Shown here in pieces: positions 18,936 to 30,284 of a DNA stretch of 31,364 nt. Position numbers and translations under genes: made by a program. Below the pieces are notes generated by a model that was given only the letters and a program-made list of their open reading frames with translations, searched no databases and was not told the DNA's origin. The number at the start of each line of letters is the position of its first letter. The first letter of the stretch is position 1. Source of the DNA: Mnemiopsis leidyi (lineage: Eukaryota; Ctenophora; Tentaculata; Lobata; Bolinopsidae). The DNA lies in contig JH156077.1 of assembly GCA_000226015.1 (NCBI GenBank), positions 95,773 through 127,136 on the forward strand. Reading direction: 5' to 3'.

Positions 18936-20400
18936 TAAATAAATCGTATATTTATACATATATACATATATGATATAGTTCATTTGCTTATAGTACGTAA
19001 TTATGGCCTAGACCTATTTCATATCAGTATGCGTCAATTGTGAATGGGAATAAGTATTTAATTCTTACCTTTTGTAATTGGTACCGATAATCAAATAATG
19101 ACTTTCTTTTGAATTTTTTCGTTTAACTGCATTAATTTAAGACAAGATGGAGATCAAAAACCTATATTTATTAAATAATTTCTAACTTCTGATTAATAGT
19201 TTTCACTTTGAAATTTTGGCCGGTATCGCGGGAGCTGGCCAGGCAAGATTTCAGCAAAATATTAATACATTTTTAGTCAGATATAATCAAGATTAACTGA
19301 AAGAAAATTTACATTAAGAAAAGTAACAATTCAACTGGAAATTTTACAGCATAGAAACATCTTTATATTAGCTTATTGAATGATAAAATCATTTTTACTG
19401 CTGAAGAAGTAGGCTACTGTTATAATACAAGGTTGATTTTGATCTTTTAACGATCATCTCTAATTCTAATTTCACTCACGGTCTCAGTCATGCTGACCTA
19501 TTATAAAAAACAAGCATCTAAAAATATTAGCTTATCTAGATGCAATGATATCTAACATTTTAATCTAAAATTGTCTCTCCTAGTACTACAGTTCTATGTA
19601 TAACTACAATAAAAAACGCCAGAATTCTAAGGGAGGAGTCTGATATCTATCGTGTCGATTGAAAATTGTCTCAGTGGTTAATTGCTATCGTGGTCTATGT
19701 GACTTCTCCTCAAGAATATGTCCTGGCTACGTATAAATACAATCGACACCATAATCATATCGCACACAAACATCGTTCATATCAATAAAATTTACTTTCA
19801 TTTCGAAATCTCGTATCACAAATAGATTTAAATAATCTCCATTTTTAGTAGTCCTTTTATATTGCGTTACAAAAATAAGACGGTTCAATTTAAAATCAAT
19901 TCAAGCATGTGGTCCGCGATTCCCCAGCAACCTACAAAATGTGTCCATCGGGAGTTCTCAAAATAATTACGATGTCTCTAGAATGGGTGCGGACGACATC
20001 CGAAAATAACCCTGGTGCTCGAATAAGTCAATCAGTAAATAACCTTGTTTAGCCTCACACAATAAATTAATCTAGATAACACACCATTAGTAGTATACTG
20101 CTTGTGGTTCGACTGGGACACTTTACAACACATCACAACATAGCGTTACATATCGACGGGAAAAATTACATTAAGTAAAACAATTTTAACAGGCATAAGA
20201 ATAAAAACAAAATGAGATAACATACGAGCATATGTAGTGAGCTTTATCAAAAGTATTTATGGTAACAGCTATTATTAACTATTGTAATCATAGTTACCAT
20301 GGTAACCGTTTCAAGCAACTCTCGACAAGACAGTTTCAATCTACTTAGAGTCACAACAACAGCCAGTATTTACATCCATTTAAACCTAAGTACGGTCTCC
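18936..20400. other. Spacer between gene D and the MMD-like gene
   Basis: This contains no gene. An AATAAA at 18938-18943, just after the gene D stop, may serve as its polyadenylation signal. The right half should include the 3' UTR of the minus-strand MMD-like gene. The X-box at 20293 is the one distinct site. Confidence 0.45.
20293..20306. promoter_or_regulatory. Palindromic RFX-type X-box GTTACCATGGTAAC
   Basis: This perfect 14-bp palindrome fits the RFX-factor X-box consensus RYYNYYATRRNRAC at every position. It lies about 95 bases past the stop codon of the minus-strand MMD-like gene, in its presumed 3' UTR. Occupancy is inferred from the motif only. Confidence 0.5.
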
Positions 20401-23400
20401 TTATACGCCCTGATGTAGAAAGTTGTTTCCGTTCTTGGCAAGAAGCTCCATGAGTGCTATACTGTGATAATACGTTCCAAGGAAGACAAATATGTGCCAG
20501 ATTGCGTGAGCGAAAGGAAGAGTACCGTCCAATTTGAAGAAGATAATCCCGCTCAGAAAGAAGAATCCTCCAGCAGCAACATCGTAAAATTCCGGTCTGT
20601 ATCCAACCTGGAGGAAGTACATTGTTTGTCAAGAAGATTAAGAGTTTTGTTGAACTAACGATGTCTGCAATTGGCTCCGTATGGCGTATTATCAAAAGGC
20701 TCAAGTGTGGACCGGTAGTTGAACTACCAACAAAATCAGTCACCAAGTGACGAGCGCGAAGAATGCCTTAATTAGAACGCGCGTGCTACAGCTGCTGAAA
20801 ACATTCAAAATTTATTGCGCGCGCTACATTTACCGCATGGCCCGGGAATGAGGTGACATCTGATCGGTTGAAGCTCATTTCTCGAGAATTTCAAATGTGG
20901 GCCTATACCTGGTGCAAATTTGATTAACAGTAAGAATGCGAGCAGAACAAAAAGACTTAACATCTTTAATAACCAGGACATCCAATCTTTTTCATATTAC
21001 CGGATCTTTTTCTGCGCATGCACAAGTTGACCTATAACATACGTCGTGCCATGGTTAAAGAACAGGCCAGGGTAGCAAGAGTTCTAAAAATGAACTTATC
21101 AGAACTGCTTGCTGTGAAAAAAACAAAATATATATATTTAGATATATCTAAATTGGCAGAACGTGATATATTCCAACCTGATGTATCATTAGAACGGCTG
21201 GCAAAACCCCCTCAGCTACATACATACACAGCTCAATTCCAGGTTGCCTGAAAATACACATGTTATTGTTGAACACGTGGCGGAAATACTGCAATCTGAT
21301 TGGTTAGATTTCTTGTCAAAATAAATCTTTACGGAGCCTGCAAAATCCTTCGCCAGCCAGCCTATTTGGTTCTAAGGTTCTTTCAAACTTTCAAATGAAG
21401 AGAACATCAAAGCTTTTTCATGTTATCAAAACTATTTCTCGCAAGTAATGTTTTTGTAGATCCAAGTTTTCGAGATCATTGTCAAGTTCTTAGACAGCTT
21501 AAGTTAAGTACATTGTTTTACTAACTCGCGCATCTTGTATCATATCGTGTGTGATACGTCAATTTCTCATTAATTTGCTGACGTACTGTAAACATTAAAT
21601 TACAACAGCTCCTTATCTATCATGTACCAAACACTGCCAGGAAATATTTCTGCTCTGACGTTTCATCTCAGTCTAATATCGCTATGGTAACGGAAGTAGA
21701 ACTTCAACTTCTGACAACTTGTCAACTAAGCATTAACTAATCACGAACTTTGCATACTCTACATCAAGAATGGCAATTCGTCAGTTTAAACAGGATTTTG
21801 GATATTATCGCTTCCTGGGAGTGTTTTCCATTGTCTTAGCTACTATTTGTACTTTTTCAGAGAGTGAGCTATTCACAGCACTGTGTTCATATATATATAT
21901 TTATATATAATTATTATGTTGTACAACCACATAATTATTAATAACAGTATTGCACGTGATATGGAGTACCAACCTGTGAGCATGACAGTCAAATGTCACG
22001 ACTATTATATTGTGTAAGACAGTGGCCACACAGTGATAATATGTTTTCTGTTGGCTGTATTATCCTAGATTTATACAACAGTAGACAACGTGTATATCCT
22101 GCACTATAATTAACTGCAGTAAAGTAATAATAGCAGCCAGGTCTAGCCGTCTCAAAGGCAATGTTCAATGTTGTAAGTAGATCTTTGACATCAGAACAGG
22201 ACAGACACAGACTCCAAGTCATCATCGTCATGTTGCGCACGTGTCCAAGAAGTGCACGTGTCCAAGAAGTGCTTCAGCCGAGTGTTAATTCAACAAGAAG
22301 TTTAATTTGCATATGGGAATGACCATCCTTTAAGATTTAGATCAGGTGGAGAATAATTATCTAGAAGAAAAACCGCCTTAACCTTTAGCTTAGTTTAGTT
22401 TAGTTTAGTCTGTTTAGTGCTACAGAAGTCACAGTGTCGGAGCAATGTTACAGCTCCTCGAATGACAATCCTCTAAACGCAGTTTTTTTATGAAGCAAGA
22501 ACCCATAATTCTTTGATCATGTCACAATTCTAAGAGTAATGTTAAGATCCTTAAAGCAAATTTATGTATTTCTTAGAGCAATGATGAAATTTTTAGAGCA
22601 CTGTAGCTGTATAGTATTCTGCTATGTTCTGATACAGAAATACGGATAAGGATCAAAACTATGTAGCTATCGTTGTCGTGTACACAAAATTATATAAGCA
22701 GATCAGAGTCATGTTAATGTTGATAACAAGCTCCGGTCATTAAATATGTGCATTCTAGAGCTCAACGCGGTATGTATGTTTTGGGTTGATTTTGCATCAA
22801 GTAAAATGCTGTGATATAAATTATAGCTTGGGTAGGGTATATCTTGTGAAAAGAACATACAAGTTACTTATAGGGGATGGGGCAAATTCCATTTACTTGA
22901 CCTTAAAGTTTGGGCTGTAATTACATAATTTTTGAACATTTTTTGGAACACAGTTGGTATGTTTTTGAGGTAAGTTATATCCAAACAAAACAAATAACAC
23001 AGGATTTAAGCAAACAATGGCCAAAAAACTTTCAATAAGAAAAATGTTAATTTGGCTGCATCTGATATATTCCACAAATGACATGACGTACCGACGGTTT
23101 CCAGAAATATCAAAGAAATCTCGTGATCACGGCCTAAGCTATAAAGCCATGAGACTTATGCCCCCTCCTGTCCTTTTGCAAGAAAATCTCAAATATATTC
23201 AACGTGTTTATATGATCCAAATGGAAGTAACATCTATTGGTCGGCTATAAAAATGACAATTAGCATTAGATAAAGATATGTAAGATATGATTAGATAAAG
23301 ATATGTAACTTACGATTTAGCCTTTGTGTAAAAACTGAAGAATATTCCAAACACTGCCAGACACCATAGTGGTATAACATAATGTGTAGCGACTAAATCA

Positions 23401-25205
23401 TATCCAGCTATTGTAAGCCACGGTGTATAGGACGCTGAGACAAATAAATTATTAATATTGCAATATTAGGAGATTCAAAGATTGAAGTTGTGCATTACTC
23501 TTCTAGTCATGTGATTGGAATGGTGTCAACATATCATCCAACATAATAAGCTTTTGGCAAGGTAAAACCTAAAATTGTAAAAGATATGGTATAAAACTGT
23601 TTTTTTTCAGTGGTTCAAAATAACAAAATATCAGCTTCATATAAACATTTGATTAGTTGAGTTGATGAACATAAAAAATAAACCTCACCTGCTATGAACA
23701 AGTATATTGTAGCATGATCACTGATACGTAAATACTCAATTAAATTCCTGAAGAAAGTATTAATAACATTAACAGAGGACTATAAATAAAAAGAAATAGA
23801 AATGATCCTCCTGAATTTCAAACACCCTAAACCCATAGAGGGTGTTTGTCATCTAGAGGAAACCGTGCTTGAGGGTTAAATGAGGAGGGGCTCCGTTAAA
23901 AGATCTAGAATCTTCCAGGAGCCCCTTAAGTATAACTGCAAAAGCCTGGGTACAGGTGTAATAAAAATTAATTTCATATACCCTTAAATAACATACTTTT
24001 TATCAGTGAAGCAGGAACAGTGGTATATTGTTGAAACGCTAAATAACACTATTAGGGAAACTCCATAGACCCAAGCATTAAAAAGATCTTCTTCACGCTG
24101 AAATGGTGGCAGATTTTGGATTTTTCATGTTTTTATAAAGCTTTTTTATAGAACAGTTGTATATGAGGAAATATTTCCTAGCTGTTTAGTAATCCCAAGA
24201 TTGAAGTGAGGTGTTCAACTATGCCTGTTTACCGGGTTAACCTTATTAGGTCCCCTGCTACACTGCTTGTAAACAGGGCCGGATCAGCCAGATAAGGACA
24301 ATCAGGGTAGATTAACACCATGCTTTCACCTATACAATAAAATAGTTATAGTAAAATTATGAGCATAGTTCAACATCAACTTTCAGATACCTAGCTATAT
24401 AACATAATGCCAGACTCACCTTTGATAGAACACAAAATTTATACAGGAGGTAGAGTGACGAGGGAATAAACATCTGAAATTCAGGAAAACGATTAAAACT
24501 AGGGACACATCTATTCTGCTGAACTTTGCAAAGAATTTGAACTATATAGACCTGCCAATGACATGGTTTTGTACAGCAAAACCCTGATTTACCTTGTCCC
24601 ATATACAGGGCCAATTCCTTTCCCCCAAATTTGTCAATATTTTGACATGCATGTTAGGCTGCTTTATTAATCATATAAGATATGCTTGACACAAGTCAAG
24701 CATGTGATCCTGTATCAGCAAGATGTGATCACAGACATAGATGACATGATACACAAATAATTTAGGGCACAACAATTGGAGCTGAGTCACTTGATAGCCA
24801 AAGGTGACAGTGCATGTGAGATGCTTAATATTTGTTCACCATGTGACCGGGTGATACTGTCTTAACATGCAACTGTCAGCTGATACACATGTCAACTGAT
24901 ACATGTATGTTACCACAGCATAGAGTATACACTTGAGATCCCCAGCTGAGGTTGTAATTCAGAACATTGGATCTATTTTTATGTTCTACTTTCCTTAAGA
25001 ATTTATAGCATTGGATCTATTTTTACAGTTTCAGATTTACAGGACCCAAACCATTTTCCCTCGAGAGGCCCAGTAGATTGGGGTTTTGCTCCACTTTTCA
25101 TTTACATGATATCGAGATACTTACTCCATGGGTAACACAGTTAGCTGCTTCCTCTAGAACACGAATACTAGTTGATTTGGTTTTACATGGATGTGACTGA
25201 CACAT
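20401..25205 (-). CDS. MMD/PAQR10-11-like seven-transmembrane protein, seven exons
   Basis: Member of the PAQR/hemolysin III-like family, likely an endomembrane multispan protein with a metal-site core. Minus-strand exons are 25205-25125, 24473-24420, 24097-23997, 23747-23689, 23434-23314, 23055-22992 (uncertain) and 20607-20401. They join in phase to 228 aa, near the ~240 of vertebrate MMD. Family signatures appear in order: EEAANCVTHG (E..N..TH), MFIPSSLYLLY, NAWVYG, STIYH, DHATIYLFIAASYTPWL, then GGFFFLSGIIFFKLDG and PFAHAIWHIFV (HxxxH). The S..H, D and HxxxH residues are the conserved catalytic or zinc-site set of the superfamily. Exon 6 was placed by phase and by a hydrophobic Glu/Pro segment (IFLIESFLAIVCLNP), but its donor GTTTTG is poor. 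The first exon has an acceptor TTTTTCAG just before the ATG, so a 5' UTR intron is likely. Confidence 0.85.
21678..21691 (+). promoter_or_regulatory. X-box ATCGCTATGGTAAC upstream of a candidate exon
   Basis: This fits RYYNYYATRRNRAC at all positions. It lies 79 bases before the ATG at 21770, within the usual window for RFX-driven ciliary genes. Function is inferred from motif and spacing. Confidence 0.4.
21770..21863 (+). CDS. Possible first exon of an unidentified membrane protein, nested in the MMD-like gene
   Basis: The ATG at 21770 opens MAIRQFKQDFGYYRFLGV, which continues into a hydrophobic stretch FSIVLATICTF (probable signal anchor or TM segment). It runs into AGA/GTGAGC, a good donor giving a 94-nt exon in phase 1. 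It lies on the + strand inside the last intron of the minus-strand MMD-like gene and downstream of an X-box match. Read without splicing, the frame ends about 30 codons later in AT-rich DNA. I could not identify following exons or a family, so it may also be chance. Confidence 0.25.
22237..22270. repeat. Two tandem 17-bp copies with CACGTG
   Basis: The unit GCACGTGTCCAAGAAGT is repeated exactly twice. Each copy has a CACGTG E-box. It lies in the MMD-like gene's last intron. Purpose unknown. Confidence 0.7.
22384..22412. repeat. (TTTAG)n microsatellite
   Basis: Four to five imperfect repeats of TTTAG in the last intron of the MMD-like gene. Confidence 0.7.
23814..23930. repeat. Two adjacent stem-loops in an MMD-like gene intron
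   Basis: The first is AAACACCCT paired with AGGGTGTTT around 23820-23848. The second is AGGGGCTCC paired with GGAGCCCCT at about 23887-23927, with an inner AAGAT/ATCTT stem. Both lie in the intron between exons 3 and 4. They could be a small foldback element or a structured RNA. Confidence 0.5.
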
Positions 25206-25251
25206 TCTGAAAAATAAGACTTGGTTTCAAATTTCAATCAAAGAATGGGTA

Positions 25252-25312
25252 TTGAATAAATAAACAAATAACAAATTATGATGGCAGCATCATCATAACT
25301 AATCTCCCAAAG
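25252..25312. repeat. Dispersed repeat, copy 1
   Basis: ATTATGATGGCAGCATCATC with flanking AATAAATAA and TAATCTCCC recurs diverged at about 30423-30484. It is immediately upstream of the MMD-like gene start. Class unknown. Confidence 0.55.
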
Positions 25313-25375
25313 TATCCAAAAATTGAAATTCAATCAAAAAAGAGATTAACTAATTTCCCAAAGTATCCGAAAATA

Positions 25376-25922
25376 GGGAATAAAACAGGCGGACTGTGTC
25401 CGTGGCGGCTTCCATCTATTCTATCTGATCTATTCTATCTGAACTATTCTGCCGCAGAATAAGTCCGAGCAATTAAATTTAGCTGATTCCGCCCCGGACT
25501 TAGTCCACTGTTGGTGGATGAGGGTAAGGGTTTCGCGGCAGAAAGGGGTAAGGGTTAGGGTTAGGTTAGGGTTAACCTGACCTAAACCTAACCCTGACCC
25601 TAACCCTAACCCTTTAACCCTAGGGTTAAAGTTCCGCAATGGATAAGTTCCGCCAAGCTCCGCCGCTGACCATATTCCGCGGCGGACTTGTTCCGCCAAT
25701 TTATTTTGGGGTAGTAGTTCCGCAACAGATAAGTTCCACCAAGTTGATCGGATCAGACCCGCAGCGCATCCGATCAGACTCAGCGGATTCATGCAGAAAT
25801 GTGCAGCGGATCTGCCAGAATATGCCGAAAAGAACGTTCTGGCAGAATCTGCAACAGATCTGAGCGGATCTGTTCGGATCTGATTAGATCCACCATGGAC
25901 AAAGTCGGCCGGTTTTATTCCC
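25376..25922. mobile_element. Terminal-inverted-repeat element carrying telomere-like repeats
   Basis: The left end GGGAATAAAACAGGCGGACT (25376) and the inverted right end (GGGAATAAAACCGGCCGACT read on the minus strand from 25922) match imperfectly for about 36 bp, giving a 547-bp element. The interior is rich in TTCCGC, CGGATC and CTGCCGCAG motifs and contains the head-to-head telomeric tract. No coding frame is convincing and no clear target duplication is seen. It sits about 170 bp upstream of the first identified MMD-like exon. Confidence 0.6.
25546..25628. repeat. Inverted interstitial telomere-like tract
   Basis: Four or so (TTAGGG) units on the + strand run into AGGGTTAACCT and then continue as CCCTAA units, so the two arrays face each other head to head. 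Variants such as TAAGGG, TTAGG and CCTGAC show decay. TTAGGG is the common animal telomere repeat. The flanks belong to the inverted-repeat element. Confidence 0.8.
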
Positions 25923-26789
25923 ATTTAAATTTAAAAGCCTAATAAATGTTAATAGTAAAAGAGAATTTAGTAAAAGATAATTTTATTTTTCGTCTTGGTA
26001 TCACAAAAACATATAACCACAAAGTACCGTCGTAAAAATTACCCTCGTGTAGTCACATAAGAATCAAATATAACCGAATTCTGGCTTAATCTTGAGATAA
26101 GTCTCAGAAGACCAGATTCGTGGTTGGGATTGCAATTTGTTTACAAATGCCGTATAAAAAGTCTGAAGACAGAATACAAACAAATAGTATAAATATCAGT
26201 TTAAAACATATCGATAAAACACAATTTTTAAACCCAGCAGACAGTATTTGCAGAGTTTTCATAAAGAACTAGTTATGATCTGCGCAATACATCTTCAACA
26301 ATTAATTCACAAAATCACCAAGTTACTCCAGTGCAGAGGTTGCTCAGCAAGACGACGGATGAAATCGCCTAGAAAGCTTCTTTTCACCCTTAAACTGACC
26401 CAACACCGGGAAAACCTTTTTCTAGCTTCAAAAGGGTTATCTTTGAGGAGGGTATTATTACTATCATTTTATTCTTTAAATAACTTCCACTTTCAATATG
26501 ATTGAAGACCTCATCAGATATATCCCAGAAGTTCCCACTACCACAAAGTCCTAAAGTTTTAATTCTGCTCTTAAACATTTCAAGATTCGTAGTAGTAGTA
26601 GTAGTAAGAATCTTTAAAAGTACGAAATATCTCTTTACAAGAGCATCCTAGGTACTTTATAGATATCAGAACACGAAAAAAAGATAAGAAAGCGCTTTCT
26701 ATTCATCTTCTAACTTTTTCCATTCAATCCTATCTAAGGCCAAATATCTAAGGTCTTTAAACTATTTCAACACTACAAATTAAATACAT
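25923..26789. other. Spacer with dispersed repeat and microsatellite
   Basis: No gene is supported. A block at about 26370-26525 (TTAAATAACTTCCACTTTCA..CATCAGA) recurs diverged at about 30560-30665. A (GTA)n microsatellite lies at about 26589-26606. Confidence 0.5.
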
Positions 26790-27107
26790 TTATTGAGTAT
26801 GATTATGATGTTGAACATTGGAACGTGATTGCCAATTAACAACTTGTGTTTCTTGTCCGAGTCTACTCAGAGAAAACAAGAAATTTTGAACAATCAGATT
26901 ACAACGAGCATACAATGTGTCATTGTCAATAAATCCTGTAGGCCACCTGATGTTAAGGATACTGCGAAGGTGTTTACGATGAGCTATATCAAGTTTGATC
27001 AAAGAAGCTTGGCAGCCCAGGAGTTGCAGTTGTATAGTAAGATTGACACTACTTGTGCTTCGTAGATTTTTATCTTCATATGAAGAGAGATCTTGCTCTT
27101 CATCCAA
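26790..27107 (-). mobile_element. Non-LTR retrotransposon ORF, C-terminal fragment
   Basis: The minus-strand frame reads LDIAHRKHLRSILNIRWPTG..IDNDTLYARC. This resembles the post-RT region of LINE ORF2 proteins (LD..HR..LR.IL.I.W....NE.LY.R). Nothing of the catalytic RT domain is attached and the frame ends soon after. It is a truncated relic. The identification rests on this motif only. Confidence 0.55.
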
Positions 27108-27227
27108 GATTATATTTAAAGATTAGATTTAAAAACATCTAGATTTAATGCAGTATTCTTTTTGAATTACTAATCATTGCTATTAATATCCATGCTTTGC
27201 ATGGCAAGGGTCGGCACAGGCCGTACA

Positions 27228-27440
27228 GAAAAACAAGTATTTTACAGAAAAACAAGTATTTTTATTTACAGCATTTAAGATCAAACAATATTGTATCTCA
27301 TTTACAACCCTTCTCAAATCTAAAAGAGTGACGCGCCGACATCTCACATTATGACACATGGCGCCACGTATGTCCCTAGCGCAAGATTTGCCAAACCAGT
27401 ACAGCCCACACGCATGGGCCACATCAGTTCAACAAATGGC
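27228..27440. repeat. Dispersed repeat related to 29275-29400
   Basis: CAGAAAAACAAGTATTTTTA, TTTACAGCATTTAA, CAATATTGTAT and GAGTGACGCGC..GACATCTCACAT occur in the same order at 29278-29390. GCCAAACCAGTACAG here also matches 30007-30024. This is one copy of the repeat family that makes up the GC-rich nest further right. Confidence 0.65.
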
Positions 27441-29215
27441 GGACACAAGCACATGAGCAGCACAGCATGAGGCCGCACTATGAATTGTCTTTTACATCAT
27501 ATTTTAAGCATCAAAATTAAATTTATTTACACATTATTTTCTCAAGTTTACCATTTTGAACATTGTAATTGAGCATGATATTTTAAGAATATTCATATTA
27601 TAAAGAGTTTTAAAACCTCAACACAACAAGTAAACAAATCGATACCCGCTCATCGGGGGACATTCGCAGAGACGAACACACCTAATCCTATAGTAACCTA
27701 CTTGACACAGCGTCCGTCTCAGCGTGCGCCAAGACTGTGATACGAACTTTGCTATCAAATCAACGCCAAATTTTATTTGTAAATTTGGGATTTTTCAGGT
27801 CTTTTTAACAATTGTTACTTTTTTATTTTATGGATTTTCATAATTATGTTTCATATTTTCATTTGTATATATTGCTTGAGTTTTAAGAATGCTATTATAT
27901 TTTTCATAATTTTGAATGATTTAATTCTCAGGAGTAAGTCTTTCGAGGAGGACCTGAGGACGAGATTATGACATTTAGCATCTTTATGTAACATCTCGAC
28001 ACCGGTTGTCTATTTCTGTGAAAGATTATTCAACTTGATCTGTGTTTCATTATTGAAGCTTTTCTTAGATTTTACTGACCATGCCAGCATGGGCCGGATC
28101 GTTGAATAATCAGATGAATACTCCAGCAGGCAGTGTACCAACCAGTACTATGGGTACAGCTCTTAGACTTGAATTTTCAATTGGGCTTGACCAACAGCAT
28201 ATACCAAGTGCTCGCAGTGCAAGGGATAATGAGCTTTGTGTGTCACCGCCAGTGGCCGAAGAAAAAAAAACTTAATAAATTCAAAAAATCTTTACTATGG
28301 TACATGACTACGACTTAAGTCGGCTGCTCATAATGTGAGACAAAGAAAGCAGTAATGCATTGGAATTATAGTAAAATCTTCTCAAAGCTTCTAAAAAACA
28401 TAAGCAATGATGTTTGGTGCTGCATATTTAAAGGCTCAATGAAGCACTAAGCTGAAATTAGAACAAAAATTCTCCTTAGGAACTCATATTGCCTCAGTTC
28501 TGCCCTCTGAAGGGTTAGTAACGACAACCTCACAATAAACTCCCTCAATCAAAGCTCGATTTTATAAATTACGTGTAGCCTTTGCCATGAACCACCAAGA
28601 AATAATGCGCCTGAAGGCAGGGCACCATAAATCACATTTGAAAATCGGTATGGCTGTAAGCTTGGATGTTTATAATGTATGTAAGAAAAGTTCAGATTTT
28701 CAAATGAAGCTCTATAGTTTTTCATTTTCGAGAGCAATAAAACATAAATCATTTTGATACAAACTTGGCAAGTCTATGTTAGAAATTGGTTTACGTCTAA
28801 TCTAATTTATCATTTTTCTGACTTCTTGAGATGAGATAGTCAACCTGTTTTTCAGTTTGTGTTAGTATCATTCATGTTTGGTTGCCATTTATGCTATTTA
28901 GGCCTTTTCTTTCATTTCAACTTTAATTTTGGTTCTTTATACATACATAAGAGTACTTATTAATTCCTTTTTCCTTATACTTTTTTCTATCTTCGCGGGG
29001 TTACCTAATTCCATGTGCATTTTTCTATTAAGTCGTTTATATGTAGTACACGTACGCTTCGCACGCAAAATGATTTGGCTGAAGCTTAAATTTGTTTGCG
29101 TTAACAAATTGCACATCACACATGATATGCATCATAATAGTTTAACAAGCGGTAAGCGTTTATAATGTTATTGGTGAGCAAACATAATCTTGTGTCTCAT
29201 TAAAAATGTTTGTTG
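27441..29215. other. AT-rich spacer without supported genes
   Basis: I see no recognised gene. An ATG frame at 28081-28275 (64 codons, MPAWAGSLNN..) has a fair start context but no domain, and an overlapping frame of similar length exists, so it is not called. GTAACATCTCGACA near 27989 matches a module of the inverted-repeat nest at 29498 and 29718. Confidence 0.4.
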
Positions 29216-30096
29216 CGGTGATACCCGACTGTCGCAGCTCTAAGAAAAAAAACGGCGCGGTAGGAAAACTAATATTTTTCAGAAAAACAAGATTTTTATT
29301 TACAGCATTTAAAATTAAACAATATTGTATAAAATTTACAATCCTATCATATTTGAAGGAGTGACGCGCGCGGACATCTCACATCATGCCATGCGGCGCG
29401 CATTCACCTGACTAAGTGCTTACGCCACGGAGCTGCTTTTGACGAGATGATATCGCGAGGAGAACAGAAAACTGCGAGCCGCGCGCGGGTCGGGTAACAT
29501 CTCGACAAAGCTGCTTTAGTGGCGCACGCGACGTGCGACGCGCGCAAAAGGGCTTTGGTTAGAGCAACGGCGTGCGCGACCATTAACGGGCGATGCGCGT
29601 TTAAACTTTTTTGAAAATCGCCAGGCCAGAAATTCGCGCGGCAATAGTGCGTGATGGCCGCGACAGTAGGTTATCAACCTTCAAGCTTGTAGGTTGATAA
29701 CCTACTGTCGCGGCCATCTTGTCGAGGTGTTACCCGACCCGCGCGCGGCTCGCAGTTTTCTGCTCTAGCTCTCCTCGTCAGAACGTTAAACGGATATCAT
29801 CTCGTCAACGGCCATCACGCGTTCTCACGCGTTTCGAATAAATTCTAAACGCGCATCGCCCATTCGCCCGTTGACCTATAAACGCGCCCATAGCGCATAT
29901 GGCATATTTATTCACTAACCAGATGCTGAGATGCACTTACGCCGCTTGCAGCTGCTACCTCTGGTGGCGCGCGCAAAAGGGCTTTGGTTAGGACATGAAG
30001 CAGATTTACCAAACCAATACAGTTGACGAGATTATATCCGTCTACCGTTCTAACGAAACTTTCAGTTTTAGCTGCGTGAGTCGGGTATTACCGTGA
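29216..30096. mobile_element. Composite inverted-repeat element with GC-rich modules
   Basis: The ends are an imperfect inverted pair: CGGTGATACCCGACTGTCGC at about 29217 and, inverted, CGGTAATACCCGACTCACGC at about 30093-30074. A second, inner inverted pair (TTGTCGAGGTGTTACCCGAC at 29719 against its reverse complement near 29506, extending into CGCGCGCGG and GCAGTTTTCTG) lies inside. CGCGCAAAAGGGCTTTGGTT occurs twice directly (29539 and 29971). No protein frame is recognisable. It looks like nested foldback or MITE-type elements. Confidence 0.55.
29653..29718. repeat. 66-bp near-perfect palindrome
   Basis: A 28-bp arm (GATGGCCGCGACAGTAGG..) is followed by TCAAGCTTGT and the exact inverse arm. 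Even the centre is palindromic (CAAGCTTG), leaving only one mismatched pair. It would form a cruciform or a long RNA hairpin. Confidence 0.9.
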
Positions 30097-30110
30097 CAAC
30101 AATATTGTAG

Positions 30111-30284
30111 GTTGATAACCTACTGTCGCGGCCATCACGCGCTGTCACGCATTTCTGGCCTGACGAATTTCGAAGAAATTCTAGACGCGCATCGCCCGTT
30201 GATAACCTACTGTCGCGGCCATCACGCGCTGTCACGCATTTCTGGCCTGACGAATTTCGAAGAAATTCTAGACGCGCATCGCCC
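30111..30284. repeat. Exact 87-bp tandem duplication
   Basis: A unit starting GTTGATAACCTACTGTCGCG and ending GCGCATCGCCC occurs twice in tandem. Because 87 is divisible by three, both strands show open frames with a 29-residue repeat, which is an artefact. The unit carries the same core as the palindrome at 29653. Confidence 0.9.

Noticed and set aside
21018-21251. 77-codon + strand frame with a Leu/Lys-rich sequence
   Set aside because: No recognised motif and AT-run interior. The start context and any splice partners are unsupported.
28081-28275. 64-codon ATG frame
   Set aside because: No domain, an overlapping alternative frame of equal length, and no recognisable downstream exon.
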